NCBI GenBank assembly: GCA_034387635.1
Contig: JAOANU010000016.1
Location: 868,001-932,000, forward strand
Reading direction: 5' to 3'
Origin: Rhodosporidiobolus odoratus
Lineage: Eukaryota; Basidiomycota; Microbotryomycetes; Sporidiobolales; Sporidiobolaceae
Length of the DNA stretch: 64,000 nt
Positions 40,398 through 49,300 of the stretch are shown here, one piece after another (positions within the stretch are counted from its first letter, which is position 1; every line of letters begins with the position of its first letter). The position numbers and the translations under genes are program-made. The notes beneath the pieces are model-generated. The model had not been told where the DNA came from and ran no database searches. It saw nothing but the letters and a program-made list of their open reading frames with translations.

Positions 40398-41735
40398 ATG
40401 CGTACTACCCGCTCTAGTCGCCCCAATAGCTGGTCCATAGTCCACACGCAAAAGGTGCTCAAAGCGCGGGACCACAATCAGCGTCACATCGTCTTCCTCC
40501 GCGCGGCACCCAACGCAGCCGCTTCCTTCGAGATGTCCGTTCTTGTCGACCGCATTCTCGACGAGCGCAGGCCTGCTGAACAAGCACCTCAAGGAGGGTA
40601 CGCCAACAAGGCGCACCGCGACTTGGCTGGAGAGTGTCAAGTCATGGCTGAGCAGGTCTGTGCGAGTTTGGGAAGCCAGGACAGGGAGGCTGAAGTCAGG
40701 ATCGCGGTACGTTAACCACTGCTTCTGCGTTGCCCCGTCTTTCCTGACTTGTTCGCGTCCAGCTCGCGGCCGCAGGTATTCCTGCTGCAGCCCTCGGCTC
40801 CGCCAGCGACTTGCTTTTCCTTCCGACCCTCCGCCTCGCCGTTCAGACGGATAGGTATAAAAAAGACAACCCTGTCGTCGAGCAGGTGCTCAGGTTGAAA
40901 CGGTGGATCGTTATTTCCACGCAAGATGACTTCGGTGAAGTATCGATCAATGTTCTCGGTAAGTCAAACTCCCCTCAACTCAACACCGTGGTCCCGCTCA
41001 TCCATAGTGAATCGGCCAGATTCCATCCTCACTCACGAGCTCGACATTCGCTTCGACAACGCCTGTGCTCAAGCCGAAGAAGCCGACGCCCGCGGCTACG
41101 ATACCTGGGTGAACACCATTAACAATATTGTCGACCCTTACAAGCTGTCGATGGCCAAGATTCTCCTCGTAGCCGTCGTTGACGCCTTCAACGAAGAGGC
41201 TGACAACGTGGCGACACTCCCGTCAGATCTACAAGTTCGTGCTAAGTTCCAGGAGTTGCTTCATCGCGGATACGGCGGACACTAGGATAGTACGCTTCGC
41301 CTTCACTTGCCATTGCGGATACATTAACCTGGACTCTATATGCCACCGCTCTAGTCGACTGGTTCTGCCGCTTCCGCCGCTTCCAGCCCGAAGACCCTGG
41401 TGACGACCGGCTCGCCGAGCCGAATGGTCACTATGTCCGGTGCGATTTCGTCCGCTGTGACATTACGAGAGGCAACAAGGAGACAAGCATCATCGTCTTA
41501 CTGCGTGCGTACGAAGAAGACGGCGGCCAAGAGGAAGACTTCGATGATGCCGTCGATGGATTCATCGACGACACTCTGGACCTTGTTCGTGCGTAGTCGG
41601 CGAGTGGTGACGACCAGTCTCTCAGGTCAGCTGTCGAAGCGATCAACCAGCTCAAACTGGCACCGAAGCCCCGTCTCGGCGGACGGATCTCGAAACCACC
41701 TCTTTGCCCACCTGCGGTTTCTTTCTTTCCCGTCA

Positions 41736-41766
<31 letters not shown>

Positions 41767-44307
41767 CTCTCTCCCCGCTTCCCGCTACGTCTGCCGAGCT
41801 TATAATCTCCGGGTTATGCTCGCGCATGGCTACCTGCCGGCAATCTCATTGTTGTTCTGGAAGCGCCCGCTGACCCCGAACTATGTTCTCACAAACCCTT
41901 ACTATGTCGACCGTCCCCAACAGGAGCGGGCAATCAGGAGGACTCTTCTGAGCAACATTGGCTGTGCGCGCTTGACGTATGCTGATGTCAGCACCCTCAA
42001 CCGCGACGAAGCTGTCTCGGTGCTCTTCAAGCGTGGCGTGACGCTCAAAGATGGCTTGCACGTCGTGCAATCCGAGTATACGAACGCGGTCATCAACAAA
42101 TTCGATCCTACTCCGATGAATGTAAGGCAGTACCAGTCGTACCTACAGGAGCATCACGGTGTGTCGATGCAGCCTACGAGCGCTTTTTTCTCACGTTATC
42201 TGCTCTCCACTGGGTTTTTGGATCTCTTCGCTACCTGTTCTGCCCATATCAGATGGACACTCGAATGTCTCCCTTGATCATGAGTTTCAGTGCACCATCC
42301 GTACGGAGCATGATGACGACGATTCGAACGAATACTCTCCGGCTTTTGTGCGTTTTCATACCGTTCCTTTTCTTCCGAAATGGCAACTCTAAGTATTATG
42401 TACAGTCTACTCTCTCCAATTTACGCATCTGCAGTGTGGCGGAGCATTTCCTCAAGCATCGGCAAGTCAAACCTTCTTTTGACTCGCTCCATCATCACTG
42501 CCTCTCTCCGTCCCTCATTCATGTACTCGCAGTGGCACTTGCTGCAGCGTGGCAGTGCTCGATTTCTCGTGCTGACTCCTGGCTGGCCCATTGCAGTTAT
42601 CCGCCGGTCATCTTCGCGCTTCTTCTTCTCTTCTTCGCCTTTAACACGGCACGTCCAAACTGGCAGAACGCTGCAGACGCTCCTCTCTATGCGATCACGC
42701 TGGCTTTTCTTGCTGCGGCTATCAAGGTGCTACACCGCACTTGGGAGATGCCGTGCCCGTGGCTGAACGCCTCAATTTGCCTTCATACATCATGTTCGCC
42801 GGAAGGAAAGAGCAGGAGTACGAAGCGGCAGTGTGGGGCGCGTCGTTCGAGCTCCCATTATCAAGTACCCCTCTTCATGCCTTACTTTCACCGGTCCATA
42901 TTGACCAGTTTGTGCATGCAGACATCCTCGACGCTATGGACCAACCCGACGACCTCGAAGCCGTCCTGACCGGCTCGGAAGCTAAATTCCGCGAGGCTAT
43001 AAGCAAGCTCCTGGGCACCGCTGAGACCATGGGCCGACAGGCCGATGATGGGATCAATGCGGCCGACACTGCTCTCGACCCGCTCGACGATCCTCTCACC
43101 ACGGCCTACATCCAACAGCTTTTCGATAACGGTCTTGTCTCGCAACAACGCCTCGACGATTCCTTCACTTCGGTCCGCTCGGCGGAAGACGGAAACTATG
43201 CAGTCTCCAAGAAAGCACTCCACGAAGCTGAGAAGGCCATACTCAAAACTGGCAAAAAGTTGGTCGAAGGTGCGCACTCCTCTTCTCGCAACATCTGCAC
43301 TCCAAGTCATAGCTAGCTCGATAGACCTGGAACATTACGGCGTTGCGTTCATCCTGATTGCGGAAGGCGTCCCAAGCCTGAACTTGCTCAGCACCGAGGT
43401 ACGGTTGTTGCTTCTTCCCCACTTTTCATACTCAGGCTGACGACCCGCCGTGTTCAGTCCGCCGTCGAGATCGCCGCCGCTCTGCGTGGCATGAGCCACA
43501 CTACTTCGATCCCGAGTCAGTATTGTCCCCCCTCGACTTGGTTCACATCGTTACTTTTAATACTGATGTCGAGGAAAGCAGTTGAGAATCTCTACGCCCA
43601 CCTCATCTGCAGCAAGGTCCACGCTGTCCTCGGCGACAAGCTTGGCTCGTCCATCTGCTACACTGAAGACATTCCTCCAATCAACTTCATCATCTACATG
43701 GCAAGCTGTCCCTCTCAGCGATTTATCCCTTCCTCTTCCGCCGTCACTCGAGATGAGGATTCAACCTAGCAGCATATGCTAAACACCCTGCTCCCCTCAG
43801 ACCGGCTTCTCGCTCGACACCATGCCTTTCGACTTGCCATACATCAACAAATCGGCACTTGGCCTCTCACCCTCCCGTCTCAACCACGGTGATAATGGCT
43901 ATGTCACGGGCTCTAAGCCTGGGTGCTCTCTCACCTTCGCCGAATTTGACATGAAGTCCACGACATTCGTCGTTGACCCATGGTCGGTGAACTCAGCCGT
44001 CCATGGTCCTCATCCGGAGCAGCTCAAGACCATTGCCACACTTGGCCGCGACGCTCTTGCATGGTGTACGACAGGCGCTGGCGCTGAGGCGGGATCTACA
44101 TTCGGAATTGTCGAAGAATTCCTCTCCGCTGATCAGCAGATCTTCCTCCTCAACTCGTTCCGCGGTATCATCAATCGTCACGAGCACCTTCAGGGCGACC
44201 CGAAAATCATGCAGACGCTGCAAGCTCTCGAGGAGTTCTGCGAGACTGCTATCGCAGGCGACGACGGTAGCGAGATGGTCTGGGAGACGTCTGACGAGAA
44301 GGACTGA
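40398..44307 (+). CDS. Unrecognised multi-exon gene next to the transposon
   Basis: I do not recognise this protein. Several exons read well. First piece from ATG 40398 (MRTTRSSRPNSWSIVHTQKV) to about 40708, joined to LAAAGIPAAALGSASDLLFL and DDFGEVSINVL (to 40961), then VNRPDSILTHELDIRFDNAC and WVNTINNIVDPYKLSMAKIL. Later come GHYVRCDFVRCDITRGNKET, VEAINQLKLAPKPRLGGRIS, YYVDRPQQERAIRRTLLSNI, GLHVVQSEYTNAVINKFDPT and, near the end, YGVAFILIAEGVPSLNLLST, SAVEIAAALRGMSHTTSIPI, ENLYAHLICSKVHAVLGDKL, TGFSLDTMPFDLPYINKSAL and MKSTTFVVDPWSVNSAVHGP, stop at 44305-44307. The 42.3-42.8 kb part is hard to splice and could hide a gene boundary. The product appears acidic and soluble, with no clear membrane helices or catalytic motif. 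It could be one protein near 1,000 residues or two genes. Confidence 0.55.
41736..41764 (+). repeat. Uninterrupted run of 29 cytosines
   Basis: A homopolymer of 29 C's lies in what looks like an intron of the orphan gene, within a long pyrimidine tract (donor near 41716, acceptor near 41800). A second, shorter C-run (9) is at about 44345. Homopolymers of this length are unstable and often mis-sized in assemblies. Confidence 0.95.
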
Positions 44308-44500
44308 AGTACTGTGTACTGAAGGTGTACGTTTCCTTCCAGCTCCCCCCCCCACTCCAGGTAGCCGAGCTGACCTCCTCTTTAGCGTACCAGGCCGCAT
44401 GCCTGCTTGTTCCGATTCACTGCGCTGCCCTCGAACGGTAAAATGTATCTACTAGTACCTTTTTCTCATTCCCTCGTCGCCGCTGCCAATGTCATCCTAG

Positions 44501-44743
44501 TGTAGCCGCGAAAGGGCTGGACAAGGAAAGGAGCTTCTAATGTTAGCTGTAGTTGCAGTCTCAACCCGGAACGATGGACATGCCTGGACAAGGAAAGGAG
44601 CTTCTGAAGAACCCCGATCCTCGCCCGGCTACTATAGACTATAAAAGAGAATAAGAACTCAAATGTAATCTAATACAACTATGGTTAACGAGTAGGGAGA
44701 AGTGGGGGAAGACAACGCTGTACCTCTCCTTCTCACTCCAACA
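44501..44743 (-). repeat. 3' LTR of the copia element
   Basis: 243 bases, same length and sequence as the copy at 48909-49151. It is the 3' LTR because the element is read on the minus strand. It contains a 22-base direct repeat (44517-44538 and 44584-44605) beginning CTGGACAAGG. An A/T-rich TATAGACTATAAAAG stretch near 44634-44648 is the most promoter-like part. Confidence 0.96.
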
Positions 44744-44752
44744 CTCCCGCTC
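44744..44752 (-). other. Putative polypurine tract
   Basis: In element sense GAGCGGGAG lies immediately before the 3' LTR, the expected position for the plus-strand primer. It is short and contains one C. Confidence 0.5.
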
Positions 44753-44754
44753 AG

Positions 44755-47700
44755 CTAGACTTCCCTCACGCCCAACGAGTCCCTGTGCCTCACAAACGCG
44801 TCCCTCGCTATCGCCTTGGTCAAGATGTCCGCCGTGTTACGGTCGCTCGGAATGTACTTGAGGGAAACGACCTCGTCCAGGACTTGCTCGCGGGTGTAGA
44901 GGTGCGTAACCGCGATGTGTTTAGTTGCCTCCGTTCTCGCACCGCTGAGGATGGTGGAGATGGTACCTTGGTTATCGGAATGGATGGTCGTCGTCGGAGT
45001 CGAGTACCCTAAGGACTGGAGGGTGTCGCGCGTCCAGACGACGGAGCGGGCGGTAGAGGATAGGGCGGCGGTTTCGGCATGGAGAGTGGATGTGCTGATG
45101 GTCTTTTGTTTCTTACTGGCGCAGACGACGACGGATCCGAACGCTTTCACTAAGAACCCGCTGGTCGACTTCCGGTCCGCTTTGTCGCCGGCATAGTCGG
45201 AGTCGGTCCACGCTTCGGTGATTGGTGAGTTAGGGGAGCCCCCAAGGACTAGACCGTAAGTTTGAGTCCCCTTTAGATATCGGAGGACTCCCTTCGCGAC
45301 GTTGAAATGTTCGTCGGAGGGGTTAGCGGAGAAGCGTCCGAGTAGGCCGACAGCGAAGGAGATTTCGGGGCGAGTGTGGACGAGGTAGCCGAGGGAGCCA
45401 ACGAGTTTACGATACGGCTGTTCGGTGGTTTTCCCGTCGTTCGGAAGGAGGGTTAAACCGTGCTGAAGGGGCGTACTCACCTCCTTCGCATCCTCCATCC
45501 CGTAGGTCTCGACCAACTTCCCAATCGCCACCTTCTGCGACAACGAGATCGTCCCAGCTCCACGGTCCCTCTTCACTTCCATCCCCAGCAGCAGTCCCTT
45601 CCCGTTCCCCAATTCCCCGCGCTCATCGAGCGTAAACCTCTTCTTCATCTCCACGATAAACCACTTCACCACCTCCTTCTCGCCTGCGACCACCATGTCG
45701 TCTACGTACACGACGACGATGAGTCGGTGCCCCTTCCTCCATCCCACGTACAAACATTGGTCGGAGTCAACGTGGCCAACTTCGATCTTGTCGAAGTAGG
45801 CATCGAGGGTGCTGTACCATGCGGCTCCGGCTTGGACTAGACCGTAAAGTGCCTTGTGGAGGTGCCAGACTTCGTCGCCCTCTTCAAAGGCGGGGGGTTG
45901 ACGGACGTGGATGGTTTCGACGAGGTCGGCCTGGGTGTACGCGTTCTTGGCGTCGAGGATTTCGGCGTGAAGGTTTTCCACGGCGACAATGGTAAGGAGG
46001 ATCTTCACCGTCTCCATCTTGGTCGTGGGGGAGTAGGATTCGAAGAAGTCGACGCCGGGTACTTGGCGGAATCCTTGTACGACGAGACGAGCTTTGAAGC
46101 GCTCGACTTCGCCGCTTACGTTGCGTTTGAGTGCGAAGACCCACTTCGTGCCGATGGCGCGTCGACCGGGAGGGAGAGGGGCTTTGGTGAAAACATTCTG
46201 GGATTTGAGGGATGCGAGTTCGGATTCCATGGCGGTTCGCCATTCGGCAGCGTATGGCGAGGTGAGCGCCGCCTTGAGGGACTCGGGAACGACTGGAGGG
46301 GGTCGGAAATTGGTTGCTGACTTGCCTTGGTTCCTGTTCTCCACAGTAGCGAAGACTGCCGCCGCCCTTTTTCTCCCTTCGACTTGCGCCCAGTGTCCTG
46401 CCGGTAGGCCCCTTCCTCGGGTCGTCCTGTTGGTTGGCATTTCTTCGGCGGTGCTCGAGCTCCCGCTGTCCGACGTGCTCCCGCTGTCCTCACTGGCTCC
46501 GCTGCCCTTCTCGTTCGACTCTTCTTCTTCCTCGTCTTCCGCCGTCTTCGTTTCCTTCCTCTTCTTGCCGTCTACCTCACTAACTACCTTCTCCTCGACC
46601 TTAGCCTCGTCAAAGACAACGTCTCGACCGTAGACGATTTTGGCTGCAACGCCGCCGCCGCCGCTGAGGTCGAGCAGACGGTAGGCCTTCCTCCCTGCTT
46701 CCTCACCGTACCCTAAGAACACGCATTGACGGCTCTTGTTGCCGAATTTCGCAGGTGACTTCACCTTCAACCAAGCCTTCGCACCGAAAACACGAAGGCC
46801 GGTAAGGTCTGGTTTCTTCTTGTAGAACACCTCGTATGGGGTTCGGTGCTCGATGGCGGAAGAGGGGGTACGGTTGAGCTGGAAGGTAGCGGTTGGTGCA
46901 GCTTCGGCCCACAGGGAAGGAGGGAGATCGGCGTCGAGTAGGAGGCAGGCGATCTTGTTGTCGAGGGTGCGGTTCGCGCGCTCGGCTTGACCGTTCTGCG
47001 CTGGAGTTTCCGGTACTGAGTACTGATGCATGATGCCTTTGCGTCGCAGGTATCGTTCGAAGTTCGCCGACGTGAATTCGCCGCCGTTGTCGGTGCGTAT
47101 CGTTTTTATGCGGCGGTCGCGGTGGTTTTGGATCATCTCCATCCATTCTTCGAGCTGACCTTCGACGTCCGACTTGCGCCGCAGGGGGAACGTCCACATG
47201 AACCTCGAGCATCGGTCGACGACAACGAGAAGATACCTCGCTCCGCCCTTGGATTCGACCGGCATGGGCCCGCACACGTCGGCAACGACTAGGTCGAGGG
47301 GTTTCTTGACCTTGGTCGGCTCGTCGCGGTCGAGGGGCGTCGCCGCCTGTTTCCCTTGGATGCAGGTCTCGCACTTGATTTTCGACCATTCTTGGATGTC
47401 GGCACGCTTGATCGACGAGGTGAGCCCGGCCTTCTCCATCTCTAACATGACGCTGTACGAAGGGTGTCCGAGGCGCCGGTGGAAGAGCTCGACGCGCTCT
47501 GGATTCGGAGTGGAAGAGGAGGAGGGGGCGGAGTCGACGCGACGGACGACATTGGCGGCACTCGCGCCGCCGACCGCGCGTCCGGAGAATGCCCAAAGTC
47601 GACGGCGGACTTGAGAGGCGGTCGCGATGACGGTGTGGTTGACCTTGTTTCTGAACTCGCAGGATTTTCCGGAGAAGACGACGTCGACCTTGTCGCTGAG

Positions 47701-48888
47701 TTGGCCGACGGAGAGGAGGTTGAGGGGGATAGACGGAGTGTGGTAGACTTCGGTGAGTTTGATTCGATCACCGTTGCTGGTTCGGAGTAGGACGGTGCCG
47801 ACGCCGAGCGTTTTGACTTCGCGGTTGTCGGCAACGGAGACGGTCGTAGAGTGGGGACGATAGCTGACGAACCAGTCCTTGTGGGGGGTCGTATGGTTGG
47901 TGCAGGCCGAGTCGACGTACCAGGACCGATCATCGAGGTCCATCGTCGCCGCCGCCGTCTCAACCCCTTCGTCGGAAGAAGAGGAAGAGGAGCCACTGTC
48001 GGTTTTCTCACTCTCACTCTCACTTTCGTTCGAGGAGGCTGTATACCAGACAACAGTGGCTCGGTTACCAGTACGCCCACGTCTACTCTTCTTCTTCCCG
48101 CTATTCTCTGCCTTGCGAGGGTCCTGCTCCGGATGTAGCTCCCAGCACTTCGCCTGCTCATGCCCGTTCTTCCCGCAGTGTCCACACGTCACGCCCGTCG
48201 CCATGACCGCTTCACCGGTCTTGTTCGTTGCCGGGTCAGTGCCGTCGCCGGTGCGCTGCTGGTGTTCAGCGAGGAAGAGGTCGCGGATGGCGAGTGGGTC
48301 CAGCTTCTTGCTGTCTTCGGCATGGCGTGCGGTGAGGGCGCCCTTCCAGTCTCGGTAGGATGGTGGTAGGGCGTGTAAGAATAGGGCGGATAGGAGGGGT
48401 TGCGCCTTTGGGTCGACGAGGAAGGAGTCGAGTCGAGCGGCATCCTCGACGGCGTCGAAGAAGTCGACTACGAACGTTTGAGGGTCGCCGTCCTCTTCCA
48501 ACCTTGTCCTTACCAGCTTGTCCAACGCCGCCATTTCTCCGGCCACGCCGCCTAGCACATGCGCCGCCTTGAGAGCGTCCCACGCCTCCTTTGCTGTCTT
48601 CGCACCTCGAATACGCTTCGCCTCAAAGTCGCTCACGTACTGGGCAATGGTGATGTAGACGCGCTCGTTGTAGTCGTCCCACTCTTCGGGGTCGGTCTTG
48701 GGGTCTCCGACGGTGGCGGGCTCGCCTGCAGTGGGGGTGGTTCTCGCCCTCGTCTCGGGACGGGGTATAGCTCCGGTCACTATCTTCCAAGTGCCTTGCT
48801 TCTTGAGAAGTAGCTCGACTCGCCAACTCCACGTTGGGTAGTTGCCTCTAGCGAGGGGAGCAATCTTGACTTTGTCGTCCTTGTCCAT
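44755..48888 (-). CDS. Copia gag-pol polyprotein
   Basis: A single 1,377-residue frame. I chose the ATG at 48888 (MDKDDKVKIAPLARGNYPTW); the frame is open further upstream to 48999, but that part lies in the LTR and primer site. In order: a gag domain (YPTWSWRVELLLKKQGTWKI); a CCHC knuckle CGHCGKNGHEQAKC; an aspartic protease site WYVDSACTNHTT; a pre-integrase HRRLGHPSY with CETCIQGKQ. The integrase has its DDE residues visible in VADVCGPM, RTDNGGEFTS and PAQNGQAERANRTL. Reverse transcriptase shows FKARLVVQGFRQVPGVDFFE, LDAKNAYTQADL, LYGLVQAGAAWY and the catalytic VVYVDDMVV. RNase H shows AWTDSDYAGDKADRKSTSGF, LHAETAALS, IHSDNQGTIS and NTADILTKAI. No stop or frameshift interrupts it. Gag and pol are fused without a shift, as in plant and Drosophila copia elements. 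Confidence 0.96.
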   Translation of the reverse strand: MDKDDKVKIAPLARGNYPTWSWRVELLLKKQGTWKIVTGAIPRPETRARTTPTAGEPATVGDPKTDPEEWDDYNERVYITIAQYVSDFEAKRIRGAKTAKEAWDALKAAHVLGGVAGEMAALDKLVRTRLEEDGDPQTFVVDFFDAVEDAARLDSFLVDPKAQPLLSALFLHALPPSYRDWKGALTARHAEDSKKLDPLAIRDLFLAEHQQRTGDGTDPATNKTGEAVMATGVTCGHCGKNGHEQAKCWELHPEQDPRKAENSGKKKSRRGRTGNRATVVWYTASSNESESESEKTDSGSSSSSSDEGVETAAATMDLDDRSWYVDSACTNHTTPHKDWFVSYRPHSTTVSVADNREVKTLGVGTVLLRTSNGDRIKLTEVYHTPSIPLNLLSVGQLSDKVDVVFSGKSCEFRNKVNHTVIATASQVRRRLWAFSGRAVGGASAANVVRRVDSAPSSSSTPNPERVELFHRRLGHPSYSVMLEMEKAGLTSSIKRADIQEWSKIKCETCIQGKQAATPLDRDEPTKVKKPLDLVVADVCGPMPVESKGGARYLLVVVDRCSRFMWTFPLRRKSDVEGQLEEWMEMIQNHRDRRIKTIRTDNGGEFTSANFERYLRRKGIMHQYSVPETPAQNGQAERANRTLDNKIACLLLDADLPPSLWAEAAPTATFQLNRTPSSAIEHRTPYEVFYKKKPDLTGLRVFGAKAWLKVKSPAKFGNKSRQCVFLGYGEEAGRKAYRLLDLSGGGGVAAKIVYGRDVVFDEAKVEEKVVSEVDGKKRKETKTAEDEEEEESNEKGSGASEDSGSTSDSGSSSTAEEMPTNRTTRGRGLPAGHWAQVEGRKRAAAVFATVENRNQGKSATNFRPPPVVPESLKAALTSPYAAEWRTAMESELASLKSQNVFTKAPLPPGRRAIGTKWVFALKRNVSGEVERFKARLVVQGFRQVPGVDFFESYSPTTKMETVKILLTIVAVENLHAEILDAKNAYTQADLVETIHVRQPPAFEEGDEVWHLHKALYGLVQAGAAWYSTLDAYFDKIEVGHVDSDQCLYVGWRKGHRLIVVVYVDDMVVAGEKEVVKWFIVEMKKRFTLDERGELGNGKGLLLGMEVKRDRGAGTISLSQKVAIGKLVETYGMEDAKEVSTPLQHGLTLLPNDGKTTEQPYRKLVGSLGYLVHTRPEISFAVGLLGRFSANPSDEHFNVAKGVLRYLKGTQTYGLVLGGSPNSPITEAWTDSDYAGDKADRKSTSGFLVKAFGSVVVCASKKQKTISTSTLHAETAALSSTARSVVWTRDTLQSLGYSTPTTTIHSDNQGTISTILSGARTEATKHIAVTHLYTREQVLDEVVSLKYIPSDRNTADILTKAIARDAFVRHRDSLGVREV

Positions 48889-48908
48889 GGTCCTTCTGAC
48901 TGCGAATC
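48889..48908 (-). other. Putative primer-binding site of the element
   Basis: The 20 bases directly inside the 5' LTR, read in element sense, are GATTCGCAGTCAGAAGGACC, ending at the gag ATG. They do not match the 3' end of an initiator tRNA. Their complement resembles a tRNA anticodon stem-loop (TCTGACTGCGAATC), which suggests priming by a half-tRNA. Confidence 0.5.
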
Positions 48909-49151
48909 TGTAGCCGCGAAAGGGCTGGACAAGGAAAGGAGCTTCTAATGTTAGCTGTAGTTGCAGTCTCAACCCGGAACGATGGACATGCCTGGACAAG
49001 GAAAGGAGCTTCTGAAGAACCCCGATCCTCGCCCGGCTACTATAGACTATAAAAGAGAATAAGAACTCAAATGTAATCTAATACAACTATGGTTAACGAG
49101 TAGGGAGAAGTGGGGGAAGACAACGCTGTACCTCTCCTTCTCACTCCAACA
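48909..49151 (-). repeat. 5' LTR of the copia element
   Basis: Matches the other LTR base for base by eye. As the upstream LTR in element orientation it should carry the promoter for the genomic RNA. Its outer edge abuts the target duplication CCTAG at 49152-49156, facing the flavin reductase gene. Confidence 0.96.
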
Positions 49152-49300
49152 CCTAGCGCTTCAGCGTCGCTCTCCTCTGCTATCGTATACTCGAGAGATA
49201 CCGCTAGACAACGTTCGAAGCGCTCGCCGCCAGTCCGACTTGTGAAAGGCCCGACCGGAACAACTGCTCCGGCGGGTGGAGCGCCTTGCTTCCCCATCGC

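Larger units (their letters stand above)
44501..49151 (-). mobile_element. Complete Ty1/copia LTR retrotransposon
   Basis: A 4,651-base element with 243-base LTRs at both ends, each beginning TG and ending CA. It is flanked by a perfect 5-base target duplication CCTAG (44496-44500 and 49152-49156). One uninterrupted gag-pol frame fills the interior on the minus strand. The domain order protease, integrase, reverse transcriptase, RNase H is the copia (Pseudoviridae) order; gypsy elements have integrase last. The LTRs show no difference by eye over their full length, so the insertion is recent and the element may be active. It sits 193 bases after the orphan gene's stop and 149 bases before the flavin reductase start. 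Confidence 0.97.

Noticed and set aside
41431..41827. Gly-rich proteins encoded on the minus strand across the C-run
   Set aside because: The glycine stretch is only the translation of the homopolymer and no real exon context exists.
48889..48999. Gag start at 48999 giving a 1,414-residue polyprotein
   Set aside because: The extra residues are encoded by the LTR and primer-binding site; the ATG at 48888 is the first after them and begins a normal gag sequence.
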